Below are positions 1 to 7,941 of a stretch of 64,000 bases of DNA, in pieces (position 1 is the stretch's first letter; each line of letters begins with the position of its first letter). Origin of the DNA: Streptomyces sp. AM 2-1-1. GTDB lineage: Bacteria; Actinomycetota; Actinomycetes; Streptomycetales; Streptomycetaceae. The notes under the pieces are model-generated. The model was not told where the DNA came from. It saw only the letters and a list, made by a program, of their open reading frames with translations, and ran no database searches. The position numbers were made by a program, and so were the translations under genes. The stretch covers positions 3,224,001-3,288,000 of the forward strand of contig NZ_CP119147.1 in NCBI RefSeq assembly GCF_029167645.1, read 5' to 3'.

Positions 1-1
1 C

Positions 2-1852
2 GACGAGTGCCACACCTACCGGGGCGTCTTCGGCTCGCACGTCGCCCAGGTGCTGCGCCGCCTGCGGCGGCTGTGCGCCCGGTACGGCTCCGACCCGGTC
101 TTCCTGCTCGCCTCCGCGACCGCGGCCGAGCCGTCGGTCGCGGCCGGCCGGCTCACCGGAGTGCCGGTCCGGGAGATCGCCGACGACGCCTCGCCCCGCG
201 GTGAACTCGTCTTCGCCCTGTGGGAGCCGCCGCTCACCGAGATGCACGGTGAGAAAGGCGCGCCCGTACGGCGTACGGCCACCGCCGAGACCGCCGATCT
301 GCTCACCGACCTGACCCTCCAGGGGGTCCGCTCGGTGGCCTTCGTGCGCTCCCGGCGCGGCGCTGAACTCATCTCCGTCATCGCCAAGGAGCGGCTCGCC
401 GAGGTCGACCGCTCGCTGCCGCGACGGGTCGCCGCCTATCGGGGCGGCTACCTGCCGGAGGAACGCCGAGCCCTGGAAAGCGCTCTGCACTCGGGCGAGC
501 TGCTGGGTCTGGCCGCCACCACCGCACTCGAGCTGGGGATCGACGTCTCCGGTCTGGACGCCGTCGTCATCGCCGGCTACCCGGGCACCCGCGCGTCCCT
601 CTGGCAGCAGGCCGGGCGGGCCGGCCGCGCGGGACAGGGCGCCCTGGCCGTACTGGTGGCGCGGGACGATCCGCTGGACACCTTCCTCGTGCACCACCCC
701 GAAGCCCTGTTCCAGCAGCCCGTGGAGTCGACCGTCCTGGACCCGGACAACCCCTACGTGCTCGCCCCCCACCTGTGCGCGGCCGCCGCCGAACTACCGC
801 TGACCGCCGCCGACATCGCACTTTTCGGGCCCACCGTGCCCGAGCTGCTTCCCCAGCTGGAAGCCGCGAAGCTGCTGCGCAGACGGGCGGCCGGCTGGCA
901 CTGGACCCGCCGTGAACGCGCGGCCGACCTCACCGACATCCGGGGTGGCGGAGGCCGGCCGGTGCAGATCGTCGAGGAGGGCACCGGCAGGCTGCTGGGC
1001 ACCGTCGACGAGGCCGCTTCCCACACCTCGGTGCACGAGGGCGCCGTCCACCTCCATCAAGGGCGTACCTACCTGGTCCGGAAGCTGGACCTGGAGGACT
1101 CCGTCGCGCTCGTGGAGGAGGCGAGTCCGCCGTACTCGACGAACGCCCGCGACACCACCGCCATCACCGTCCTGGAGACCGACACGACGATCCCGTGGGG
1201 GGAGGGCAGGCTCTGTTACGGCTCCGTCGAAGTCACCAACCAGGTGGTCTCCTTCCTGCGACGCAAGCTGATCACCGGAGAGGTACTGGGCGAGACGAAG
1301 CTCGAACTGCCGCCCCGGACGCTGCGGACCCGGGCCGTCTGGTGGACCGTCACCGAGGACCAACTCGACGCCGCGCGGATCAATCCGGAGATCCTCGGGG
1401 GTGCGCTCCATGCCGCCGAACACGCCTCGATCGGCATGCTTCCCCTCTTCGCCACCTGCGACCGCTGGGACATCGGCGGGGTGTCCGTACCGCTGCACCC
1501 GGACACCCTGCTGCCCACCGTCTTCGTGTACGACGGCCACCCCGGCGGCGCCGGATTCGCCGAGCGGGCCTTCCACACCGCCCGAGCCTGGCTCTCGGCG
1601 ACGCGTGAAGCCATTGCCTCCTGCGAGTGCGAGGCGGGCTGTCCGTCCTGCATCCAGTCCCCCAAGTGCGGCAACGGCAACGAGCCCCTGCACAAGCGTG
1701 GCGCGCTGAGGCTTCTGACGGAGCTCCTCAAGGCTGCCCCTGCGGATCCGCCGACCCCGGGAAGTCGGGAGCCCCGGTCGGGACCGGAAGACCGGGAGGA
1801 CCCGGCAGGCCCGGAGGACCGGGCGGACCAGGCGGACCCGCGCGGGACCTGA
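2..1852 (+). CDS. DECH-box helicase with DUF1998 C-terminus (5' partial)
   Basis: ATP-dependent superfamily 2 helicase of the actinobacterial helicase/secretion-neighbourhood family; its start lies left of the window. The reading frame is open from base 2 and begins with the Walker B box DECH followed by TYRGVFGSHVAQVLRRLRR. A helicase C-terminal domain follows, with a motif VI-like stretch around WQQAGRAGRAGQG. Near the end four cysteines (CECEAGCPSC then CGNGNEPLHKRG) form the DUF1998 zinc-binding region. 616 residues are visible, and family members run to roughly 750-830. The nucleic acid substrate is unknown; Hrq1-like repair helicases share this layout. The last 125 bases overlap the convergent TadE-like gene, and the protein tail there is a low-complexity Pro/Asp/Gly/Arg stretch. 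Confidence 0.93.
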   Translation, partial: DECHTYRGVFGSHVAQVLRRLRRLCARYGSDPVFLLASATAAEPSVAAGRLTGVPVREIADDASPRGELVFALWEPPLTEMHGEKGAPVRRTATAETADLLTDLTLQGVRSVAFVRSRRGAELISVIAKERLAEVDRSLPRRVAAYRGGYLPEERRALESALHSGELLGLAATTALELGIDVSGLDAVVIAGYPGTRASLWQQAGRAGRAGQGALAVLVARDDPLDTFLVHHPEALFQQPVESTVLDPDNPYVLAPHLCAAAAELPLTAADIALFGPTVPELLPQLEAAKLLRRRAAGWHWTRRERAADLTDIRGGGGRPVQIVEEGTGRLLGTVDEAASHTSVHEGAVHLHQGRTYLVRKLDLEDSVALVEEASPPYSTNARDTTAITVLETDTTIPWGEGRLCYGSVEVTNQVVSFLRRKLITGEVLGETKLELPPRTLRTRAVWWTVTEDQLDAARINPEILGGALHAAEHASIGMLPLFATCDRWDIGGVSVPLHPDTLLPTVFVYDGHPGGAGFAERAFHTARAWLSATREAIASCECEAGCPSCIQSPKCGNGNEPLHKRGALRLLTELLKAAPADPPTPGSREPRSGPEDREDPAGPEDRADQADPRGT

Positions 1853-2333
1853 CCTCCGGCGCGTACGGACCGAAGGCAGCCCGGGCCGTCACGTCGGCGA
1901 TTTCGCCTCGCACCGAGCACCTCACCACGACGGCCCCTTGCGCGTCCGCCACCCGCCGGGCCGCCGCACAGGCGGGTCCGGTGCCGTGGGAGGCACGGTC
2001 GGCTGCCGCGAGCGCGGCCAGATCAGCCGCACCACCCGCACGGTGCCGGGCCGCGACCGCCTGCCCCAATGCCAGGATCACGACGAACACCGCAGAGAGG
2101 CTGGCCACCGCCAGAGCCACCCACACGGTCGCCACCCCACGATCACCGCATCGCGCGTCGAGCGGCAGCGGACGGATCAGCCGGACCAGCCGGCTTTGAG
2201 AACCCGGTCCCGTCAGCCGGATCAACCGGGCCGGTCGGCTCAGCCGCCCCGACCCGGTCAGCCGGAGCAGTCGGAGCGGTGGGAGCAGTCGGAGCGGTGG
2301 GAGCGGTGGGAGCGGTGGGAGCGGTCGGCTCAT
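1728..2333 (-). CDS. TadE-like pseudopilin-type protein, helicase-neighbourhood type
   Basis: Last gene of the Tad-like secretion operon, 201 residues. After a basic Leu/Pro/Arg-rich leader comes DRGVATVWVALAVASLSAVF, an Rv3660c-neighbourhood-type TadE/TadG N-terminal membrane helix, then a small extracytoplasmic domain with two cysteines (GPACAA and VVRCSV). The C-terminus is collagen-like (PPGPPGPPGLPGPPGLP). The start is set by a 4-base ATGA overlap with the upstream tadE stop. That start lies on a 9-bp tandem repeat that encodes the Pro/Leu leader, so a later start cannot be excluded. The last 125 bases lie antisense to the helicase 3' end. Probably an envelope component of the Tad-like apparatus; no enzymatic motif is visible. 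Confidence 0.8.
   Translation of the reverse strand: MSRPLPPLPPLPPLRLLPPLRLLRLTGSGRLSRPARLIRLTGPGSQSRLVRLIRPLPLDARCGDRGVATVWVALAVASLSAVFVVILALGQAVAARHRAGGAADLAALAAADRASHGTGPACAAARRVADAQGAVVVRCSVRGEIADVTARAAFGPYAPEVRSRAGPPGPPGPPGLPGPPGLPVPTGAPDFPGSADPQGQP
2264..2326. repeat. 9-bp tandem repeat, seven units
   Basis: Seven consecutive units of GGAGCGGTG (variants GGAGCAGTC and GGAGCGGTC). They lie in the 5' end of the TadE-like gene and encode a Leu-Pro-Pro style repeat on the minus strand. Unit length is a multiple of three, so copy-number change would keep the frame. Confidence 0.9.
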
Positions 2334-2941
2334 GGCGGGCTCCCCGCGCCGAGCGGGCGATCCCCGGCGCCTCCGGCGCCTCCTGCGCCCACGGTGTCCG
2401 AGGGACCCTCGGCCTCCGAGGGGTCCGCGGTCCCTGCGGTATCCACGGGGCCTCCTCCCAGAGCGTCTCCGGCCTGTGGACTGTCTGAGGTACCTCCCTC
2501 GGCGACGGCGCCCACGCCGTCATCGTCACCCACCGAGTCCTCCGCCAGGGCTGCCGCCTCGGCGCTCAGAGTGAGGGCCAAGGACCGCGGGCCGGGGGTG
2601 GGAGCCTCCACACGCACGTGCCAGAGCGTGCCCTCCCGCCGCACGACGACCTCCGCCCGGGCGGGCGCCGCCGCTCGGACGGCCTCCCGCACGGCCGACT
2701 CCGGCTCCGAACGCGCCGCGGCCCGCGCACCGGCCCGCGCGGCGTCCACGCACCGGATCTGGTCGGCTGCTGCCACGAGGGCCCAGACCAGGACCACGGC
2801 CAGTGCCACCAGCGCGGGCAGAACCATCGCCGCCTCGGCGGTCACCGAGCCCCGGTCCGCGCCGCCAGCGCGGTGACGGACACTGCCGCCACCCCGCGTC
2901 CGCTTACTCGCCGCCTCCCAACCCCGCTCAGAACGAGCCAT
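2330..2941 (-). CDS. TadE family protein
   Basis: TadE-type minor pilin or assembly protein of the Tad-like operon, 203 residues. A basic N-terminus leads into RGSVTAEAAMVLPALVAL, the typical TadE start of the single membrane helix (about residues 30-60), with Glu36 in the Flp/TadE cleavage-type context. An extracytoplasmic region (about 65-135) follows, then an acidic Gly/Ala/Ser tail that looks disordered. The ATG at 2941 has an AAGGG ribosome site eight bases upstream. The gene overlaps the DUF4244 gene by 14 bases and couples to the next gene by ATGA. Expected to sit in the cytoplasmic membrane beside the pilin. Confidence 0.85.
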   Translation of the reverse strand: MARSERGWEAASKRTRGGGSVRHRAGGADRGSVTAEAAMVLPALVALAVVLVWALVAAADQIRCVDAARAGARAAARSEPESAVREAVRAAAPARAEVVVRREGTLWHVRVEAPTPGPRSLALTLSAEAAALAEDSVGDDDGVGAVAEGGTSDSPQAGDALGGGPVDTAGTADPSEAEGPSDTVGAGGAGGAGDRPLGAGSPP

Positions 2942-3263
2942 CGAGCGCGCCCTTGATCAATGACTGCAAAGCGTCCTGCACAGCACTGCTGTTGACCACC
3001 TTGTAGAGCACGGCGGCGAACGCACAGGCAGCGATCGTTCCCATGGCGTACTCGGACGTGGTCATTCCGCGATCGGACCGGCCGAAGCGCCGGAACCACC
3101 TGTCCCGCCACAGGGTCGCGCGTCGTCCCGCAACCGGCACGAGCAGCCGGAACCGGTCACGTGCCGGTCCCGCCCCCATCCTCCGAGGGCTCCGGCCGTG
3201 TCGGCCGCGGCGCGTACCGCCACAGGTACCGTCCACCATGATTCCGCTCGTTTCGATACTCAT
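2928..3263 (-). CDS. DUF4244 Flp-pilin-like protein
   Basis: Small pilin-like protein, 111 residues, member of the actinobacterial DUF4244 family that accompanies Tad-like operons. A long basic N-terminal region ends in DRGMTTSEYAMGTIAACAFA, in which the Glu and following hydrophobic helix match the Flp prepilin processing site and pilin helix. The short tail is VVNSSAVQDALQSLIKGALD. The chosen ATG at 3263 has GAGGG five bases upstream; an in-frame codon at 3293 is possible but has a weaker context. It is the likely structural subunit of the system. No prepilin peptidase gene is seen in this window, so processing would need an enzyme encoded elsewhere. Confidence 0.85.
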   Translation of the reverse strand: MSIETSGIMVDGTCGGTRRGRHGRSPRRMGAGPARDRFRLLVPVAGRRATLWRDRWFRRFGRSDRGMTTSEYAMGTIAACAFAAVLYKVVNSSAVQDALQSLIKGALDGSF

Positions 3264-3368
3264 CTCGACCCTCGTTCCGCCCGTGTCGGGCATGGTTGGA
3301 CGACGGGAGCGCCCGCGGCGCGCCCGTGTGAGAACACGTGGCCCGGACAGAGATCCGGTCCGACCGGT

Positions 3369-4280
3369 TCACCCGGCGTGCAGGAGTCCCCCGGCCAGGC
3401 CGACGATCACCGGCGCGACACCGACTGACAGGAAGGCCGGGAGGAAGCAGAGCCCCACCGGTGCGGTGATCAGGACACCCGCGCGCTGGGCCTTCGCCAC
3501 GGCCGCATCGGCACGTGCGGCGCGTATGGCGTCGGCCAGCCGGGCGACGGGCTCCGCCGCCGGGGCCCCGGTCTCACCGGCGCGGTTCAGGCACCGGGCC
3601 AACGGGCCCGCTCCCGGGAGTTCCCCCAGGCGGTCCCACGCCAGGGAAGGATCACCGCCCAGCCGGATCTCGGCGGCCGCGTGGAGCAGCCGTGCGCCGA
3701 CCGGTCCTGGGAGCGACTCCCCCACGGCCTCCGCCGCCTGCCAGGGGCCGGCTCCGGCAGAGATACACGCAGCCAGCAGGTCGGCTGCCAGGGGCAGTTG
3801 CCGGGAAGCCGCCACTCGATCCTCCGCCGAGTCACCGGAAGCTCCGGAACACCGGGCCCGCCAAGTCCGCCGGAAGCGCCACACCGCAGCGGCCGCCCCC
3901 ACCCCGGCCAGGGTTCCCGTCGCACCCCCCACGAGGATGCCCACCAACAGGCCCGCGCCGACCGGTTCTCCCCACCGCGCCACCGCCTCACGGGCTCCCC
4001 GGGCTCCAGGGACTCCCCGGGCCACCCGCGGCGACGGCCGCCACGGCCCCCTCCCGCGCGACGGTTCCCTCTCACCCGGCGTCCCCGCGCCGCTCGCCGC
4101 TCCACTCCCGCTCGACGTACCCGCGCCTCGGACCGTCCCGGCGAAGAGCGCCCGGTACCGCTTGCGCCGGGCCCGTTCCCGCCGACCGCAGGCATCCGAG
4201 TGCACCGCGCAGAGGGCTGCCGCACACACCGGAACCCATATCCCCAGGCTGTGGACAACTTCTGCGGACGCCGCGTTCAT
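3369..4280 (-). CDS. Type II secretion F-domain membrane protein (TadC-like)
   Basis: Inner-membrane platform protein of the Tad-like system, 303 residues. The T2SSF domain occupies the second half (about 150-300), with the characteristic aLPLAADLLAACISAGAGPWQA start and two hydrophobic segments at the C-terminus (VLITAPVGLCFLPAFLSVGV, then VIVGLAGGLLHAG). An N-terminal hydrophobic segment (IWVPVCAAALCA) comes first, then a basic/Gly/Ser-rich linker. The start is fixed by an ATGA overlap with the tadB-like stop at 4277-4279. A DnaA-box-like TGTGGACAA lies at 4250-4258 just inside the gene. Works with TadB as the platform on which the TadA ATPase acts. Confidence 0.88.
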   Translation of the reverse strand: MNAASAEVVHSLGIWVPVCAAALCAVHSDACGRRERARRKRYRALFAGTVRGAGTSSGSGAASGAGTPGEREPSRGRGPWRPSPRVARGVPGARGAREAVARWGEPVGAGLLVGILVGGATGTLAGVGAAAAVWRFRRTWRARCSGASGDSAEDRVAASRQLPLAADLLAACISAGAGPWQAAEAVGESLPGPVGARLLHAAAEIRLGGDPSLAWDRLGELPGAGPLARCLNRAGETGAPAAEPVARLADAIRAARADAAVAKAQRAGVLITAPVGLCFLPAFLSVGVAPVIVGLAGGLLHAG

Positions 4281-5176
4281 CCGTCGTCCCCCGCCCGCAC
4301 GATCCGGCCGGCCCAGAAGAGGCCGAGCGTTTCCAGCAGCAGGCCGGTCGTCAGGCATGCCAGCCCCGCCGGGGTGTGCAGCAGGACACGCAACGGACGA
4401 GCCCCGAGCGCGGCGCCCATGGCGAGCCCTGCCAGCGGCAACAGGGCCAGCACGACGACCGTCGACCATGCGCCGGCGAGGCGCGCCCGTAGTTCCGCCC
4501 TGCGGCGACGTTCGGCGCGTAACGCACCTTCGAGGCGGTCCAGCCCGGTCGCAAGCCCTGCCCCGCCGTCCACCGACACCCGCCAGCACGCCGCGATTCC
4601 CGCCAACGATCCCAGCCCCGGAAGCCGGGAAGCCCGGTGCAGTGCGGCGGCCACGTCACCGCCGAACCGCGCCGCGGCGAGCACCGACGACTCGGCGGGC
4701 CCCAGCCCCCGCGTCTCCCGCACCGCACGGATCAACGCGTGCCCGGGTTCACGACCGGCCCGCAGCTCACCGACGACCGCGGCGCAGAGCGCCGTCACCG
4801 CGACGTCCGCCCGTTCGTCCGCCGCCCGCGCCGCTCGTACGCGCAGTCCGCGCCGTACGAACGGCACCGCCACGGCCCCCGCCACCAGCGGCAACCAGGA
4901 CTCCCCCAGCGCGGCGACCAGCACGGCGACCGGGGCACAGGCCCATTCACGCCGTTTCCTCAGCAGCTCGCCCACACGTGCGTACAGCACCCCTGTACGC
5001 GCCATCGCCGATCTCGAACCGGCCGCGCCACCACCGGAGCCACCGGAGTCGCTCGCCACGGCCGCGCACCTCCCGCGAGCTCGGCCGCCCGCGTCCCGGC
5101 GGGCGACGAACCAGAGTGCGAGCGCGGCGCATGCCGTCGCACCCCAGAGCGAACCCGTCTGCGCCCACCCGGTCAT
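4277..5176 (-). CDS. Type II secretion F-domain membrane protein (TadB-like)
   Basis: Second platform protein, 299 residues. There is a membrane helix at the N-terminus (SLWGATACAALALWFVA), a central helix pair (about 80-110), a T2SSF helical domain from about 120 (ADVAVTALCAAVVGELRAG), and two terminal helices (WSTVVVLALLPLAGLAMG and LTTGLLLETLGLFWAG). This is the usual TadB layout, and its length is normal for the family. It joins tadA upstream by ATGA at 5173-5176 and tadC downstream by ATGA at 4277-4280, indicating translational coupling and likely one-to-one subunit synthesis. Shine-Dalgarno signals are weak at both junctions, as expected for coupled starts. Confidence 0.88.
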   Translation of the reverse strand: MTGWAQTGSLWGATACAALALWFVARRDAGGRARGRCAAVASDSGGSGGGAAGSRSAMARTGVLYARVGELLRKRREWACAPVAVLVAALGESWLPLVAGAVAVPFVRRGLRVRAARAADERADVAVTALCAAVVGELRAGREPGHALIRAVRETRGLGPAESSVLAAARFGGDVAAALHRASRLPGLGSLAGIAACWRVSVDGGAGLATGLDRLEGALRAERRRRAELRARLAGAWSTVVVLALLPLAGLAMGAALGARPLRVLLHTPAGLACLTTGLLLETLGLFWAGRIVRAGDDG

Positions 5177-6321
5177 CCGGCACCTCCGATGAGAGCGGCC
5201 AGCCGCTGCCAGCCCGGCGCTCGCACGAAACCGTCCGCTCCGGCCGTCAGCGCCGGAACGGTGAACACCATCCCGTCGGAGTCCCTTTGCAGAACATGGA
5301 CTTCGGCGAGGCGTCGGCGTCCCGTCCGGTCACGCGCCAGGTGGATCACGACCGACAGTGCTGCCGCCAACTGGCTGTGCAGCGAGGGCCGGTCGAGCCC
5401 GGCCGCCGTCCCCAACGCCTCCAGCCGGGCGGGTACGTGCGATGCGGCATTGGCGTGCACCGTCCCGCACCCGCCTTCGTGTCCGGTGTTCAACGCGGCC
5501 AGCAGGTCCGTCACTTCGGGTCCGCGCACCTCCCCGACGACCAGCCGGTCCGGACGCATGCGCAGCGCCTGGCGGACCAGGTCCCGGAGGGTCACCAAGC
5601 CCGCCCCCTCCTGGTTAGCGGGCCTGGACTCCAGACGCACCACGTGCGGGTGGTGCGGGCGCAGTTCGGAGGAGTCCTCGGCGAGCACGAGCCGTTCGTG
5701 CTCGCCGACCTCGCCCAACAGGCTGGACAACAGAGTGGTCTTCCCCGCGCCCGTCCCCCCGCTGATGAGGTAGGAGACCCGGGCGCGCACCAGGCCTCGC
5801 AGCATCCGCTCGCCGCCCGGCGGCACCGTGCCCGCCCGGACGAGCTCTTCCAGGGTGAAGGCCCGGGGCCGGACCACGCGCAGGGAGAGACAGGTCGACC
5901 CGACTGCCACCGGGGGCAGCACCGCGTGCATCCGCGTCCCGTCCGGCAGCCGCGCGTCCACCCAGGGCCACGCGTCGTCCAGTCGCCGGCCGGCCACCGC
6001 GGCGAGACGCTGCGCGAGCCTCCGCACGGCGGCGGCGTCCGAGAAGGTGACACCGGTCAGCTCCAACCCTCCTCCCCGGTCCACCCAGACCCGGTCGGGA
6101 GCGGAGACCAGGACATCGGTCACGGCCGGGTCCGCCAGCAACGGCTCCAGCACACCCGTGCCCACCAGCTCGCCGCGCAACTGCGCTGCCGCGCCCAGAA
6201 TCTCCTCGTCCCCCAGCAGCCGGCCCTGTGCCCTCACGGCAGCGGCTACGCCCGCCGGCGTGGGGACCTCGCCGCTGACTGCCAGCCGCTGCCGGACGGC
6301 GTCCAGCAGGCCTTCGGTCAT
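5173..6321 (-). CDS. Tad secretion ATPase (TadA/CpaF-like)
   Basis: Cytoplasmic hexameric ATPase that powers pilus assembly or secretion, 382 residues, of the actinobacterial helicase/secretion-neighbourhood ATPase group. The N-terminal domain ends around residue 150. Walker A is GGTGAGKTT at 188-196, followed by an Asp box (VLAEDSSELRPHHPHVVRLE), a Walker B region (RPDRLVVGEVRGPE) and the His box (GGCGTVHANAASHVPARLEAL). All nucleotide-binding motifs look intact. The ATG at 6321 overlaps the CpaE-like stop as ATGA. Together with the TadB/TadC-like pair and the pilin it forms a minimal Tad-like machine. Confidence 0.92.
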   Translation of the reverse strand: MTEGLLDAVRQRLAVSGEVPTPAGVAAAVRAQGRLLGDEEILGAAAQLRGELVGTGVLEPLLADPAVTDVLVSAPDRVWVDRGGGLELTGVTFSDAAAVRRLAQRLAAVAGRRLDDAWPWVDARLPDGTRMHAVLPPVAVGSTCLSLRVVRPRAFTLEELVRAGTVPPGGERMLRGLVRARVSYLISGGTGAGKTTLLSSLLGEVGEHERLVLAEDSSELRPHHPHVVRLESRPANQEGAGLVTLRDLVRQALRMRPDRLVVGEVRGPEVTDLLAALNTGHEGGCGTVHANAASHVPARLEALGTAAGLDRPSLHSQLAAALSVVIHLARDRTGRRRLAEVHVLQRDSDGMVFTVPALTAGADGFVRAPGWQRLAALIGGAG

Positions 6322-7454
6322 GATGTCCCTCCCACCGGCACCGCAGTGGGAGGACGGTCCGCGTACGCCTTCTCCCAGAACGCGACGCAGAACCGGGCGA
6401 GAGGCCCCCGCGGCCCGGAGCCCGGGGGAAAGACGCCGTCCTGGTGCGCCGGTGCCGCCGGCTCCAGCGGCAGCTCTCCCACCAGGGGCAGGGAGAGGGC
6501 GCGGGCGACCCACGGGCCGTCCAGTCCGGGGGCGAACGGCGCCCGGGCGACCACCCGCAGGTCGTCGAGGGTCGTACCGACCCCTGAGGCCACGCACTTC
6601 GCGGCCGCCACGGCCCGCAGTTCGCCGGGCACGACCAGCAATCCGACATCCGCCTGGGAGAGCGCCTCCGCCACCCCTTCGTCGACCTGCCGGGGCAGGT
6701 CGACGACCACCACTCCGCCCAGCCGTCGCGCTGCCGCGAGCACCGACCGCACCGCTTGGGGCGGCACGGCCTCTCCGCTCTCGCGCCCCCGACTGAGCAC
6801 GCGCAGTCCGTGCAGGGCGGGCAGGGACTCCTCCAGGACACCGCTGCCGAGCCGCCCTCTCGTATGGGCGAAATCGGGCCACCTCTTGCCTTCACTGCGT
6901 TCTCCGCCGAGGAGGACGTCGATGCCGCCTCCCAACGGATCGCCGTCGATCAGCGTGGCCCTCAGCCCTTCCCGGGCCGCGGTCACGGCGAGGGCGCAGG
7001 CGAGCGTCGACGCGCCGGCGCCGCCCCTGCCACCCATCACCGCCACGGTGAGCGCGGGCCGCCCCGTGCCTTCCGTCGCGTTGGCGAGCTGCTCGATGAG
7101 CCAGCCCTCGGCCTCGGGCAGCCTCAGCACGTGTTCCGCGCCGATCTCGACCGCTTGCCGCCAGACATCGGGCGAGTCCTGGTCCCGGCCGACGAGCATC
7201 ACCCCGCGGCGGCGCGCGAGCCCGCGGCACCGTGGGACCGCGTCGTCGCCCACCAGGACGAGGGGCGCCTGCCGCCACGACCCGAGATCCTCCGGAGGGC
7301 CGTGGTGGACCTCCGGCTCCGCTCCGGCCGCCGCGCAGAGTCGCAGCAGATCGTCGAGGAGGTCGATATCCTCCGTCACGATCAGCGGTACGCCGTTCCG
7401 CTCTCGGCCTCCGGGGAATCCTTCTCCCGCCAGGGATCGGGTCACGATCTCCAC
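6318..7454 (-). CDS. CpaE-like septum site-determining/ssd protein
   Basis: MinD/ParA-fold protein that heads the Tad-like operon, 378 residues. A receiver-like N-terminal domain (about 20-125) precedes the P-loop region GGRGGAGAST at 141-150. Both lysines of the ParA deviant Walker A are absent (RGG and GAS), as is common in CpaE homologues, so ATP hydrolysis is doubtful. Later motifs are intact (LIDGDPLGGGIDVLLGG and VVVVDLPRQ). Mycobacterial homologues are called Ssd and linked to septum placement; CpaE proteins localise Tad pili. Start GTG 7454 is uncertain: GTG 7445, nine bases inside, has AAGGGG eight bases upstream and may be the real start. First gene after a 487-bp gap, so it probably carries the operon promoter. 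Confidence 0.85.
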   Translation of the reverse strand: MEIVTRSLAGEGFPGGRERNGVPLIVTEDIDLLDDLLRLCAAAGAEPEVHHGPPEDLGSWRQAPLVLVGDDAVPRCRGLARRRGVMLVGRDQDSPDVWRQAVEIGAEHVLRLPEAEGWLIEQLANATEGTGRPALTVAVMGGRGGAGASTLACALAVTAAREGLRATLIDGDPLGGGIDVLLGGERSEGKRWPDFAHTRGRLGSGVLEESLPALHGLRVLSRGRESGEAVPPQAVRSVLAAARRLGGVVVVDLPRQVDEGVAEALSQADVGLLVVPGELRAVAAAKCVASGVGTTLDDLRVVARAPFAPGLDGPWVARALSLPLVGELPLEPAAPAHQDGVFPPGSGPRGPLARFCVAFWEKAYADRPPTAVPVGGTS

Positions 7455-7941
7455 CCCTTCTCACAGCTCCTCGAGCACCGGTCACGCTGAAACCGGAACG
7501 TCCGGGCCAGGTGATTGGGGGCCCACGCACTTGGCGGGCCGGAATCACCATGCGACCTCGGCGAAAAAGATGTGGATCTTGGTGGAAGACTGTGGACAAC
7601 TAGCGCGCTGTGAATAACTCGGCCACTCGAACCGGGGAAATTCGGAGCGCACCCTTTTTACTACGCACGGTGACGTGCAAGGCTGTGCACAACAGCGCCG
7701 AAGCCGACGGGCCTCGTGCGTGGAGTGAGGGAAGAAACGTCCAAATCCGGAGAAAAGACACCCGGACGTGCGACGACCCCCGCCGGGGGGGAGAGCGGGG
7801 GCCGTCTCCACGGCCGGCTCGGGGGGGGAGGAGCCGGACCGGGTGAGCACGGTCGCGAACGATCCGTGACTTCCATGGTGTACCCGAGCCTCTCGTCAGG
7901 CAAACTCACGCGCCGGGGCTTGAGCCGAATGGAGGCCCCCT
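7455..7941. other. Divergent intergenic region with DnaA-box-like cluster
   Basis: No gene is seen. It separates the Tad-like operon (minus) from the HAD phosphatase (plus). The left half is relatively A+T-rich for this genome and holds the DnaA-box-like sites described separately. The right half has G and C runs around 7770-7850. Confidence 0.7.
7571..7692 (+). promoter_or_regulatory. Cluster of DnaA-box-like 9-mers
   Basis: Four sites in the same orientation: TGTGGATCT at 7571-7579, TGTGGACAA at 7591-7599, TGTGAATAA at 7609-7617 and TGTGCACAA at 7684-7692. Read on the other strand the second is TTGTCCACA, the preferred Streptomyces DnaA box, and the third is TTATTCACA, which fits the E. 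coli consensus. A related TGTGGAAAA lies at 7953-7961 inside the next gene. Binding by DnaA is inferred from sequence only. Confidence 0.5.

Noticed and set aside
3043..7617. Very long plus-strand open frame (about 1,500 codons) across the Tad region
   Set aside because: It is a high-GC antisense shadow of the minus-strand operon, with Pro/Arg/Ala-rich translation and no homology.
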